A DNA stretch of 64,000 bases from Sipunculus nudus. Lineage: Eukaryota > Annelida > Sipuncula > Golfingiida > Sipunculidae. Positions 38,001 to 49,049 of the stretch are shown one piece after another. The DNA lies in NCBI GenBank assembly GCA_026874595.1, contig CM049317.1:44414401-44478400 (forward strand). Reading direction: 5' to 3'. Below the pieces are notes generated by a model. That model had not been told where the DNA came from and searched no databases. It saw only the letters and a list, made by a program, of their open reading frames with translations. How positions within the stretch are numbered: position 1 is the first letter of the stretch; the number at the start of each line of letters is the position of its first letter. Position numbers and translations under genes: made by a program.

Positions 38001-38869
38001 AAAAACATGTTTTCGCAGTTGAAACATCTGTGAGTCATGAAACATGCTGGAAACATGTTTCGAAAAATGGGACAGAATGGTGTTTTAAATAGAAACATGA
38101 AACATGTCCTGAGTTTTTAGAGTGTATTCTCCTCTCGCGCACGAGTGTAACGATCCTTCCACGTATAAAGACTAATTTTAAGGATCAAATTTAACGATCG
38201 GCAACGTCGGGTAATATCGTTCATAATGGAATTTAAGAGCATCTAAGAATGTTAGGCCTATAAAGGAGCGGTTTTTCTAGCACATGAAGGCAGATTTTAC
38301 GGGCCCAGGTGCGCTGTGGGCAGATCATACAAAAAAATTGCAGACTAGTCCCAAAAAAATTCCAGCTGAAATCCGAATACTCGACTGGCCGGGTTAGCCC
38401 CAACAAAGAAATTTTTAAGGACAGCCTTAACAGATGTACCTGGCATCGGTTTAATAGATTATTTCTAAGAGAATCTCGCTAAATTGGCATAGACCTGGAG
38501 AATTTATGGAGTATTTTAACGCCTTCCCGCCCATATTTTGCAATGTACATTTCGTTAGAAAACTCTGCGCTAATTCTTCAGCTCCCTGCGAGTTCACAGA
38601 TAATAAGTTTAATAGGTCCTCCGTTCTCGCATCTGCCGTGTCATACTCATTTACATACGGAAGTTATTTGGGAACACAGACTCATTATATGAAGCACAGA
38701 ATGTGGTAAATAATGGAAGAATAGTTTTTTGCCTATAACATAAAGGCATTCTGGAAAGAAAACAATCATTATTATGATGTAATCGATAGTTGCCTTTGGT
38801 AATCGAGCGCTTGAAAGTGGCAGCAGACCGACTGACTTTCGATAAAACTCGATGATCGGCCCACCACTA

Positions 38870-40170
38870 ATTTTAAGCCGAGGTTGTCTATGTTTGAGAA
38901 CATATTTAAAGCCGAGACTGTCCATGTTTGGAACATATTTAAAGCCGAGGCTGTCCATGTTTGATAACATATCTAAAGCCTAGGCTGTCCATGTTTGAAA
39001 ATATATCTAAAGCCGAGGCTGTCCATGTTTGAGAAAAATATTTAAAGCCGAGGCTGTCCATGTTTGAGAAAATATTTAAACCCGAGGCTGGCAATGTTTG
39101 AGAATATATTTACCGTCGAGGCTGGCAATGTTTGATAGCATATTTTAAGCCGATGCTGTACATGTGTGAGAACATATTTTAAGCCGAGGCTGTTCATGTT
39201 TGAGAAAATATGTAAACCCGAGCATTCCATGTTTGAGAACATATTTAAAGCCGAGGCTGTCCATGTTTGAGAACAAATATAACGCCGTGGCTGTCCATTT
39301 ATTTACAAATATATTTAAGGCCGAGGCTGTTGATATTTTTGAGAAAATATTTAAAGCCGAGGATGTCCATGTTTGATAACATATTTTAAGCCGAGGGTGT
39401 CCATGTTTGAGAAAAATATTCAAAGCCGAGGCCGTCCATGTTTGAGAAAATATTTAAACCCGAGGCTTGCAATGTTTGAGAATATATTTACCGTCGAGGC
39501 TGGCAATGTTTGATAGCATATTTTAAGCCGATGCTGTACATGTGTGAGAGCATATTTTGAGCCGAGGCTGTTCATGTTTGAGAAAATATGTACACCCGAG
39601 CATTCCATGTTTGAGAACATATTTAAAGCCGAGGCTGTCCATGTTTGAGAACAAATATAACGCCGTGGCTGTCCATGTATTTACAAATATATTTAAGGCC
39701 GAGGCTGTTGATATTTTTGAGAACATATTTAAAGCCGAGGATGTCAATGTTTGATAACATATTTTAAGCCGAGGCTGTCCATGTTTGAGAAAAATATTCA
39801 AAGCCGAGGCTGGCTATGTTTGAGAATATATTTAAACCCGAGGCTCTCAATGTTTGAGAATATATTTACCGTCGAGGCTGGCAATGTTTGATAGCATATT
39901 TTAAGCCGATGCTGTACATGTGTGAGAACATATTTTAAGCCGAGGCTGTTCATGTTTGAGAAAATATGTAAACCCGAGCATTCCATGTTTGAGAACATAT
40001 TTAGAGCCGAGGCTGTCCATGTTTGAGAACAAATATAACGCCGTGGCTGTCCATTTATTTACAAATATATTTAAGGCCGAGGCTGTTGATATTTTTGAGA
40101 ACATATTTAAAGCCGAGGATGTCTATGTTTGATAACATATTTTAAGCCCAGGCTGTCAAAAATTCAGGAA
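38870..40170. repeat. 34-bp minisatellite, right part, with 378-bp higher-order repeat
   Basis: Continuation of the 29480-31340 array after the hAT-like insertion; the first 8 bp (38870-38877) are the second target-site duplication. About 37 units. From about 39040 to 40150 an eleven-unit block repeats three times with period 378 bp, marked by TACCGTCGAGGCTGGCAATG at about 39112, 39490 and 39866 and by the ACGCCGTGGCTGTCCAT unit at about 39271, 39659 and 40036. Confidence 0.95.
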
Positions 40171-41200
40171 CGATTTACGATCGGGGCTGTTGATGGCCAT
40201 TTTTTAAATGTTTTTATCTGAAAATAAAAAAAGAGCCAAATATCACATTGGTTGCCATGGAAGGTGTTTAGCTATACATCTCCATTTAAATAATAATGCG
40301 GCTTATAAAGAAGGAGCACTTCGACAGGGACGGAATTATACGTTACATAATTATATTAATGCAAAGGGTTGGTCGAAAAACTATACTTCGTAAGCTACGT
40401 ATTGCCGTCTATACTTAACAGAAGAAAGCAAAGCTTAATTTGGTGAGTTTTTTTTTTACTTATCTGATAAAAATGCTAATGCTCTGTTTATTGCATTAAT
40501 ATACCAACCGCAACACCTATCCTTTATAGATATGTTACGTAATGTTTATTTAGCACCAAATGAGTCACTCGTGCCATTCAGACGTCAGCTCTTTTTTTAG
40601 CAGTTTCATTCTTTCTGAAACAGGAACACATGATATAAGGATAAAACTAGAAGCACAGATATAATTATTGTTAATTTTTTAAAATATTTCCCTATAAAGA
40701 GTATCATTTCTTCAGCATTAGTTATTTTATTTGAGTTTTCCACTACACGATGGCATTGTGTAACACCTCATCCATTGTACGTTTTGAGGCTGTGACATGA
40801 GGGCTTGCTCCTGTGTTCAACCCAGTAACACGCACTAGATACAAATCATACAAGCCCAGGCAGCCGGGAAACGGAACAAGCCGTTATAGAAACTGGGGAA
40901 GTAAACCGAGAGCTCGTATTTACCTTCTTCTTGAGGGACATTCTTAAATCAAAGACTAAAATGTGGCCGGAGTAATATTAGCAGGATCGTGTCAATAAAT
41001 AAACAACACAAAAATCACTTCACTGGCAATGATACTGAGCTCCGACACTACAGACACACAAGGCGGCCCTCAAACTTTACGCATGCGTAAACCACGATGA
41101 TGACCCGGGACTCCAACCACTTGACTTGTTTCTGGTTGCTGGTTCCGCAGCGAGATTTAGTTTGCCTGGCCTACGTTATTTACACCAGCAAATAGAACCT
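40171..41200. other. No recognisable gene
   Basis: Low-complexity AT-rich DNA. Nothing supportable. Confidence 0.45.
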
Positions 41201-41650
41201 TCTTGAGTCATGATCTAGAATCGTCTTTCTTAATGTAAAGAGAGGTCATAGTTAAAACTTCTTGGATATCTCTAATCGGGTCAATGTGACCTATATTCTG
41301 CAAGATATGAGAAAGAACAGATTTGCACAATTTGTTACATTTGGACCTAGAAACTAATTTGATTAAAACCATTGAAGGTTCCTGTAAAAAATCCTTAAAA
41401 ACCTGAAATAATGTCACTAGAAAGTCTCATTTAATTAAGATCAAGGGAGGTCCCTATAAAATCTTCTTGGAAATCAGAAATAAGGTCACTATGTCCTATA
41501 TTCTGGGAGATAGATACAAATAGCAGCAGTTGGACATGAAAACTTGTAAATTAGCATCCTGGGAGTTCCTGGTATAATCTTCTTTGAAACTCTTTGTTTT
41601 CTATGATTGTGGTCAAAAAGCATGATTCTGAGCACTTTAGAAGTAGTTCT
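41201..41650. repeat. Dispersed repeat family, two to three tandem copies
   Basis: Segments with AAATCTTCTTGGAAATC, then AAATAAGGTCACTATG-TCCTATATTCTGGGAGAT recur at about 41230 (diverged), 41450 and 41565. Related copies lie at 44110-44250 and 61210-61440. No coding potential seen. Confidence 0.6.
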
Positions 41651-42700
41651 ACCCATCATTCAACGTTCCTTAACAAATATTTTTCTCTAAATCATAACAT
41701 CAATAATTACTACATGTGTCACCTGTTTGTCCAATCCAGCCTAACGTCATGACCCATGAGCCACTTGTTTCATTTCATTACAGGGACGAGACGAATGAAC
41801 AAATACCTGTAGGATATATTCACTGCTTTATTTACATCATTTTCCGGTTTCACACTCTACACCAGGCGACTTTTTGTCATGACACAATGCTCGGCAAATC
41901 TGAATGATTAACTTTTAATTATACTACCAAGTTTTCTAACTAATGTCAACGAGGATGCAAACAATAAAATATCAGGGTAATTCTTGGGGTAGTACAGTGG
42001 CACCGATTCTATATGAAAAAATGTAATACAGTAGGCATTTTCACTTATCTCCATGATTGAATCTAGGAATTTATGTAGATCGTTTTAAGTATCCCACATC
42101 TTTACGATCGATTTTATGTGACAAAGACACATTAAATTTATCACAATAAAAGCTTGTCTGAATAACCGACCGTCGTTAGCATAATATACCTTTGTGATCG
42201 TTGGCTGTCTTCACAATTATATACATACAAAGAGTTCAATTATTCCACAGACAGATAATAAACCCTTCTTTATTCCTTGAAACCTTTGTTCAATGAAAAC
42301 CATACACGTGTATTTGTCTGTGTCTGCTTCGGAAGGGTACATCTGTGACAGTTTAATTGACTGATTGATAGACGATTAGTCGATTATTTAGAATTTATGT
42401 ATATATTTTATTTTCTGAAAGATATTTTTGAGCATCAACATTTTAATATCTCAAGCGAAAACAATCAATAGACAACAGAAAAGAACCGTCGTGTGTCATA
42501 ATTTTTTTTCCAGCTCCGCAGGTTTTCATGGGATAAACAATGTATACCAGCTTCTATCTATTTTCACATAATTCACATTGCGGGTGTCATGAAAACTAGA
42601 TATATCAGAATTCTGGAAATACGGTTTGAAATATACTTCCTGGATCTATAGACTCCATTTTAGACTACATCAAACTCGAACATTAAACTGGTCATTCTTA
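41651..42700. other. Upstream flank of the lectin gene, no other gene seen
   Basis: AT-rich, no clear TATA box or initiator that I can commit to. Confidence 0.4.
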
Positions 42701-42705
42701 TTTTC

Positions 42706-42735
42706 ATGGCGGGAGAGACATTATGGGTCACGTGA
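42706..42735 (+). promoter_or_regulatory. Short upstream ORF overlapping the lectin start codon
   Basis: ATG GCG GGA ... ACG TGA in a different frame; it begins 17 bases before the predicted start and ends inside exon 1. If the transcript begins upstream of 42706 it could dampen translation. Inference only. Confidence 0.3.
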
Positions 42736-45700
42736 CACATCGTCTGTCTGTTTTCGTATTATCAATGGTGCTCCTTGCATTAATTTACGTTGTTTGTCTT
42801 AACAGAGCAGAATTCAAGATGATCCATAAAGGTCTGTTAAAACATCATTTAATAAATGATAAGGCTCTTGCCAAGCTTATAATAACAAAAACAGCCAGAT
42901 ACGTTTAGTATACACAAGTAATGATTGGCATTATGTGACTGCAATACAGTGCGCATTGAGCTTGGCAAAGCAAGTGTCGAGCATGCATCTATCGCGTGAT
43001 CAAATTTGCAAATAATTTTGCAGTCATAACACTTTTAGCTCAAGCATGACTGATAAACATTGTAAAAGGAAAGAGTTTTGTTTAAAATGAAATAAAATAT
43101 TTAAATCTGATTTATGACGTACGTTTCATTTAAAGTAGCTGGTACAAGGTCTCACTTCCGTTTGGTTCCGGTATTTTTTTCTATCCCATTACCTCCGTTC
43201 CTTGTTACAGCTTCAGGTGTGCTGCATTACTGGGGTAGCTGGTCGTCTTGGAGTTCATGTACTGCTGACATGATAAAGAGGAGCCGATCCCTGTACAATG
43301 TTCAGGGTGTACGTCCAGCACATGACGGCAGGCAGGAGCAGTCACGTGTCTGTGGCCGTCAGCTGACGGACCAGGGACCACAAATAGTGATGCTCAATGT
43401 TTCTGACCACATAACTGGCCAAACAACAAACATCCCTGATGCTGCAGATAAAAAACAACATGAACAGCCTGACACTGCATCCGCAGACACCCTGACAACT
43501 GTGGCTAGTGTTGCGTGCAGTGCTACAAACAGTGGTATATCCAGTGATTATCATGATGCCCTCACAACTGAATTACTTTTTGGCATACTAAATATTTATC
43601 ATTAATTTTTTATCATTACTGTTATAGCAGAAAGCCCATGCATACGTACACTATAGTGGTTCTTACATGGAAATTCACGAACTTTTACATATTTTCCAAG
43701 GTTGACCTTTTTCGCTTCCTAGCACCTGGTATGGCTTTCTCTTACATGCAAGTTGTTTTGTAACATGTCACATGGGCCCTTTGTTTCATGTTCCATATAT
43801 TAAATTAGAGGCTGGCTGGTTAGCACACTATTTATGTTTCATGTCAGAAGAAATCTAAATATGCCTTGACCAATAATTTGTATAACAAAATTTCAAAGCA
43901 TTATTTCATTTATTATTACAGTAGCTTTTTTGCATTTATTAATTAACACTCTCAGTATTAAGACTTTAACAACGGTATTTCAAATGCTGGACTTTCTTCC
44001 TGTCATTGGAATGATTCTTTTGTTAATCGATGTTCTCGGGCTTCCATTTTTATCTATGTTTATTTAATTATTGTGAACTATAGCTATTACTCTTAGTCCG
44101 TTTTCCGTCTGTTTGCCCGCCGTTAACATTGCACAAATCGTAACCGTTAGATTTAGAAACCTCTTACTTAAAATCCAGGGAGGTATTTGAAAATCTCCTT
44201 GAAATTGTGACATTAGGTCACTGCGATCTATATCCTTTGAGTTTTGGTTCCTGTATGCATGGCCACAACAGAAAAATTAAAAATTTGATCCAAAATTTGA
44301 TACGGTATGTCAATAATTTATGCATGGATTGCCATGAATCTTGCCTTGAATATTGATCATGATTAGTTTTATCATTACCCAAAACTGGTGGTGCCACCTT
44401 TATTTCTTTTCTATTTTCAGGTTACTTTTTTTTGACAGCCAAGTTACATCAAATGTGTTAGATTCTCTCCTGTGGTTTCATGTAAAGTGCTCTAAAACCT
44501 AAAATGTTTATTGATTATGATTAGTTAATTTAGTTCCTAAAGACTAGTGACGCAACCTGCATCTTTTTGATGTCAATGACCTTTGCAATGACAACTGAAA
44601 TGAAACCCTACTGATTCGTCTGCCCCTGTCCAATGCTGATATTCCTGTATCAGGTATCGTCTGCCCTCGAGGATTTACTGACGGCTTTGCTTGTGGACGA
44701 CTTTTCCGAAACGGCACATGGGGGCCCTCTTGTTATAAATTAGAGAAGAAGTCACTGACGTGGACAACTGCATATACTAGTTGTTTGTTTGACGGAGGTC
44801 AACTGGTCAGCATTGAATCGATGGAAGAACAAAAACACATCGAGAGATTGATCAGCAAGCACGGAGACGGTAACTTTATTTCCTCTTCAATTTGATTAAT
44901 GAAACTGAATGTAACATACAAGGACCTAAATCCGGCATCCTTTTTATAGATTTGCTTGCTGGCAAATTTTTTTAAGCGGCCAGTAAAATCTAAATCAACA
45001 AGTCTCGTCGGTCGGCGAGTGCCCGAACACCTACAGATTTTACCTTTTTCAGTTATTTGGTCAATCCTGAATGGTAAATCAATTTTGTTCCCAGGATTAT
45101 TATTGGCGTCAGGAATGATTAATGGAAGTGAAGGTAGCTCGTAAATCAGCCGATTTTTTTCGATTCCCTCATCACACCAAGGAATTGTTCGGCTTGATAA
45201 AAAAAAGGTCGGAAAATGCTTGCCTTTTATAAAAATGCTTGAATTTTTAATAAAATCCAGACGACAGCAGCCTCATATCGACCGGTTGTACTGATATCCC
45301 CGGCTAATAAACATTGGCTGGAGAAATCTGTAGATTGGATGCCGCCTTAAAGCATACAGGTACACGTGGAATGTCAGTACTAATTAAAAAATCAGTTAGA
45401 AAAATACGTACAGAGCATAAAACGATACAACTAGGACTGTAGTCACAAACTTGTCACCGATGCACGGTGATATAATGCAAATGTCGATAACATCACATGC
45501 TCTTACCTCTTCAGGATTTTTTTCGGGGGGGGGGGAGGGGTTATACCTTGGTTGAGTATAAGCAACTGATAAGATTATCATTTGTAAATGTATTTGTGAT
45601 GTGAAACGAATTTCGGAAAGTGTTATTATATTCCAAAAAGGAAAGTAAATTATTTTTTTAAAAGAAATTTTGTGCATGGCCACACATGACTTGTTGTTTA

Positions 45701-45963
45701 AGTATTCCATCAGTGCAACTCTCATAAATGTTTGTACTAACTTAGATGCCTTTGCTCACTGGACATCAGGGTCAGATGAGGAAAGAGAGGACTCGTGGGT
45801 CTGGAGAGGGACCGCTGACAAAATATCTTTTACCTACTGGGCTCATGGCGAACCAAGCAACGGTGGTGGTAACGAAGATTTTCTAACCATTTTGAAAGCC
45901 CCGAGTAAAAGGTGGAATGATGAGGGGAACATCCAGAGTTTTCACTTTATTTGTGAAGCTTAA
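42723..45963 (+). CDS. Predicted type II membrane C-type lectin with TSP1-like segment (4 exons)
   Basis: Four exons join in phase (all phase 1): 42723-42831, 43211-43534, 44654-44869 and 45746-45963, giving about 288 aa. Residues 8-25 (SVFVLSMVLLALIYVVCL) form an uncleaved signal-anchor. Exon 2 holds a TSP1-like segment (YWGSWSSWSSC...RSR...VCG) that has fewer cysteines than canonical TSP1, then a Thr/Ser/Asp-rich stalk. Exons 3 and 4 encode a C-type lectin domain: CPRGF and SCYKLE (long-form cysteine pair), WTTAYTSC-FDGGQL, SIES, WTSGSDEE, WVWRGT, EPSNGGGNED, WNDEG, FICE. The usual two inner cysteines (ED-C and WND..C positions) are Phe and absent. EPN is EPS, while WND is kept. Likely a cell-surface carbohydrate or pattern-binding protein; calcium-dependent sugar binding is uncertain. 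Exon 2 donor (GTG before GTATAT) is the least certain junction. A possible poly(A) signal ATTAAA lies at 46178-46183. Confidence 0.78.
44100..44260. repeat. Dispersed repeat copy in lectin intron 2
   Basis: GCACAAATCGTAACCGTTAGA, CCAGGGAGGTATTTGAAAATC and ATTAGGTCACTGCGATC match 61259-61370 closely. The copy lies between the TSP1-like and lectin exons. Confidence 0.65.
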
Positions 45964-46555
45964 GCAAATACAGCAGTCCCCCCCTAGGGAGTAAGCGAAA
46001 GACTTCATTCAGCGTGTAGTAAAGAGATGTACCCGATTTCAAGACTTATCTGATGGATGTGTGTTGAAATTGATTTGCATAACACCAACTTGAAGGCAAT
46101 GCATTTTCAGGCGTCGGATTGGGCGAGTAGTTTAAAAAGGTTTCCTTTTTAACAGGTGCACAACCTTTTCATACTGCATTAAAGTTTTTAGCCAAACCCT
46201 TTTTTTTTATAGAAAAAGACTGAATGCTTTATAGATGGCTTGGGCTCTGTGATTAACCAAATGATCTCTGATATTTCTGAGCTAACGTTGAACAAATAAC
46301 TTATATGAGTAACTAGTGTACATTAAGAATTTATCAGTGTTCTTTGAATATATTACACTGATCAAATGAACATTTCCTTTTAATTGAAGGATAAATAATA
46401 ACAGATTCAACCCTGGCTCTGTCATTGCGTCTGCTGACCTTTTATGTTTTACCAGTTTATGAATTAAAAATTATGCACAATACAGTTACGTCGATAATTG
46501 CATTTTGATAGCGTCCTCTGTTTGCATACGGTAAATGTATAATTAGTAGCAAGTA
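45964..46555. other. Lectin 3' flank
   Basis: Probable 3' UTR followed by AT-rich DNA. No other gene seen. Confidence 0.4.
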
Positions 46556-46556
46556 G

Positions 46557-46557
<1 letters not shown>

Positions 46558-46613
<56 letters not shown>

Positions 46614-46657
46614 ATATTATGTTTATATATATATATATATAAATATATATATATATG
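46558..46657. repeat. Interrupted (AT)n microsatellite
   Basis: About 100 bp of alternating AT, broken by TTTATA, TTATGTTT and AAATAT. Confidence 0.95.
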
Positions 46658-47148
46658 AATAAATAATTAAGCAACTGCTCACAATTTTAATAATTTTAAA
46701 GACATTTAAATATCTGAAGCTCAAATTGCCCATCTTTATTCTTTCAAATGAATGGCTTAAATTTCTCTTTATTATTTCAAACATTCTGGCAAAGAAATGG
46801 TTCTAAATTCTCTCTTTATTATTTAAAACCTGTATTGTCTTTAAACAGTTTAATACAGTAGGCATTCAAGTGTAGCATTGTTTGTGTCGGTTTTTACAGC
46901 TTATGGAACATTTATTTATTAAATGTGCTGAATATCACATGTTTATTTTTATGAGTTATGGTGATAAAGGTTTTATCATTTCAAACAATGACTGTCATGG
47001 ACAGATGCGTGTTAGACAAAATCCGCTTCCTGGGTAAGAATCGACCCCCAATGGAAACACATCGAGAAATTGATAAAATTAGCTACACGAACAGGCCGTG
47101 TTCTTTATCCCCTGTGTAGAAACTTACAAAACCACCGCATTCCCCTTC
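46658..47148. other. No recognisable gene
   Basis: AT-rich DNA. Two related segments (AAATTTCTCTTTATTATTTCAAACATTCTGG and TTCTCTCTTTATTATTTAAAACCTG, about 46760-46830) suggest a small local duplication. Confidence 0.4.
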
Positions 47149-47155
47149 TGAAATT

Positions 47156-47231
<76 letters not shown>

Positions 47232-47238
47232 AATTTCA
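47149..47238. repeat. 90-bp perfect palindrome with (AT)n core
   Basis: TGAAATTGGCAT, then an uninterrupted (AT)n run, then ATGCCAATTTCA. The arms are exact inverted repeats, so the whole unit can extrude as a cruciform. A second AT tract (47249-47291) follows. Confidence 0.92.
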
Positions 47239-47241
47239 TAT

Positions 47242-47248
<7 letters not shown>

Positions 47249-47291
<43 letters not shown>
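47249..47291. repeat. (AT)n microsatellite
   Basis: Alternating AT directly after the palindrome. Confidence 0.93.
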
Positions 47292-47293
<2 letters not shown>

Positions 47294-48240
47294 TGTTTGG
47301 TAAAGTGTATGTGTTACAAGTATTAAGGCTTTAACATGTAAAATTTTAAACTTACTGCCCATGTAGAGTTCTATTTAACTCCATCTCACAAGCAATAATA
47401 GCTGCATGATATATAACCATAGGGCAGGACATCATTACACTTGACAGTGTGTGAATTGTTTATTTAATCTGACAAATGACAGGTATTCAGAATATATAAA
47501 ACAGTATTCTTATTACCCAGAAAAAGAATGTTGTTGCCATTATTCAAACATTTCTATGAATTCCCCTACCTTACCTCGTTAAAGAACCCATAAATCTATA
47601 TAATTTTTAAGAATTTGCTTTAAAATAGTCACAGGGTTACCGATTTGCATTTTGAATCTTGAAAATGATTTTTTTCTCAGTGTACCACTCTGGGATTCAA
47701 GTGCATTTTATGTATGTTCAGTGCTGTGTTGACATTTGAACAGTCAGTAACTGTTCTTGTGTGGGCTTATACGGCGACCCTTGCCTATCTGCATCTCTTC
47801 CTCCGATCCCTCCATCTCTTACCCATAAACATACAATTTCCTCATGAACACAGTTCATCAGATATTTCTTAACATGATATTTCCACAAAGCAAGGCATCA
47901 ATCAATATGTATTTAATTAATAAATTTATTTATTTATATACATTATTTTACGAGGGTATTACACAACACCAATTAGTGCTGAGGCACTAATCACACTAAG
48001 GGCCCTCAAGAAAGACTAAACCAAAGGTTTAGCATAAATGCATAAATGTTTGTACATATACGAATGTAAACATATATATATATATATAAAAACATAATTT
48101 GCAAATCACAAGCTACTTCAAACAGAAATAAATAATGAAAATCGACGGTTTAAAACATAGAGCGGTGAAATTTACGATTACACAGTGAATGATAATATTA
48201 TGAACAATTTCAGGATAACTATAGTACATGGCATGAATAG
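47292..48240. other. No recognisable gene
   Basis: AT-rich DNA with a short AT tract at 48072-48088 and a small palindrome CTAAACCAAAGGTTTAG near 48017. The TTTACGAGGGTATTACAC stretch near 47949 could be a decayed LINE 3' tail, but I cannot confirm it. Confidence 0.4.
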
Positions 48241-49048
48241 TGTTGCGGAACCTTATATCAACATATCACGTAGTCGTTACGAACATAAATTTTGTAATGG
48301 AGATGAAAAAAAATCGGATTCTGTAACACTAGGCAGCGTGAAATGTCTAGGTGAATGAATAAAAAAGTCAGTGTTTTTTTTGTTAGCACATAATTATAAT
48401 TTATTCTTAAATCAATCCTAACATTACAATACACTAAATCAATACAATTACACAGTATAACCACAGTACAACAGTAAATCAATACAAGATACAAATAAAG
48501 TGAACAGTACCTGGACACCACTGTCATAGCGACAAAAAGTAATTTAAAGCATATAACCCAGATGAACAGTTCACATAAATCTTCTCAGAGAATAACAGTC
48601 CAGTTCAGTCACAAAATCAATTTGTTGTAATCCAAAAGTGAAAGTCTCGTTATAATCCCGAAAGCAACCTGAAGATTATATAAGATCCGTCACAAATTGA
48701 GAAGAAATTCTATAACTGCCGCAATTATCGGAAAAGGTCCACAAACTGACACACACTCTTCTGTGTCCGCTGGAATTTTTCTCTCCTCTCTCCCGACTCT
48801 AAAACACAGGCCCTTATTAATAACTTTTCACCTCAAGCCGAGAACTTTCCATTTCCCGAAAAATCCGAAGAACCCTATCATACACACGCTACAGGAAACA
48901 TCTGGAACAACAAACGCTGTTTTTCTACATATCAGGGTTCACACGTGGGCCGGTCCGGCTCGGCCAGGCGAAAAAGCACCAGACTAGCATGACCGCTGTG
49001 TTTAATCGTCAGACCCCACGCGTGGGCTGGGCTATGCCGCCATAGCAA
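48241..49048 (-). mobile_element. Gypsy-family LTR, minus strand, truncated
   Basis: In plus orientation it begins TGTTGCGGAACCTTATATC and shares AGATTCTGTAACACTAGGCAGCG (as shorter blocks) with the other two copies. Minus-strand promoter side shows CCAGCGGACACAGAAG and AGGGCCTGTGTTTTAGAG. The GCCATAGCAACCAACC block at about 49033-49048 corresponds to the 5' part of the solo LTR at 28730-28750. The element is then cut by the LINE that begins near 49050. Confidence 0.72.
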
Positions 49049-49049
49049 C

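Larger units (their letters stand above)
31494..38124. mobile_element. 6.6-kb TA-target element with CACTCTAAA ends, nested in the hAT-like element
   Basis: Left end CACTCTAAAGAATGACG and reverse-complemented right end CACTCTAAAAACTCAGG share a 9-10 bp inverted terminus flanked by TA on both sides (31492-31493, 38125-38126). Both subterminal regions are packed with AACATGTTT / GAAACATGT motifs (31505-31625 and 37420-38110), supporting that they are the two ends of one element. Interior contains a candidate split gene, a 50-bp minisatellite, a G-quadruplex motif and long AT-rich stretches. No recognisable DDE transposase was found. Superfamily is not assigned; CACTA/CMC-like is a guess from the CACT start. 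Confidence 0.7.
31341..38869. mobile_element. hAT-like element inserted in the minisatellite (itself interrupted)
   Basis: Left end TAGTGGTGGG and right end CCCACCACTA are perfect inverted repeats of 10 bp, flanked by identical 8-bp duplications (ATTTTAAG) that belong to the minisatellite unit. Eight-base duplications and this terminal form are the hAT signature. Subterminal sequence on both sides contains ATCGATCATCG / CGATGATCGG-like palindromes. Own sequence is about 150 bp on the left and 743 bp on the right; the remainder is a second element (31494-38124). No hAT transposase is encoded, so this is a non-autonomous copy. Confidence 0.88.

Noticed and set aside
29480-40170. Possible CRISPR-like arrays at the minisatellites
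   Set aside because: Units are contiguous with no unique spacers, unit length varies, there are no cas genes, and the DNA is plainly eukaryotic.
43342-43554. Minus-strand ORF opposite the TSP1-like exon
   Set aside because: Shadow of exon 2; no independent support.
45396-45725. 109-codon minus-strand ORF overlapping lectin intron 3
   Set aside because: Low-complexity, crosses a poly-G tract, has no recognisable domain and is antisense to the intron of a better supported gene.
47070-47362. ORFs encoding (YI)n on both strands
   Set aside because: Pure translation of (AT)n microsatellite. The same applies to frames over 24758-25045 and 25707-25925.
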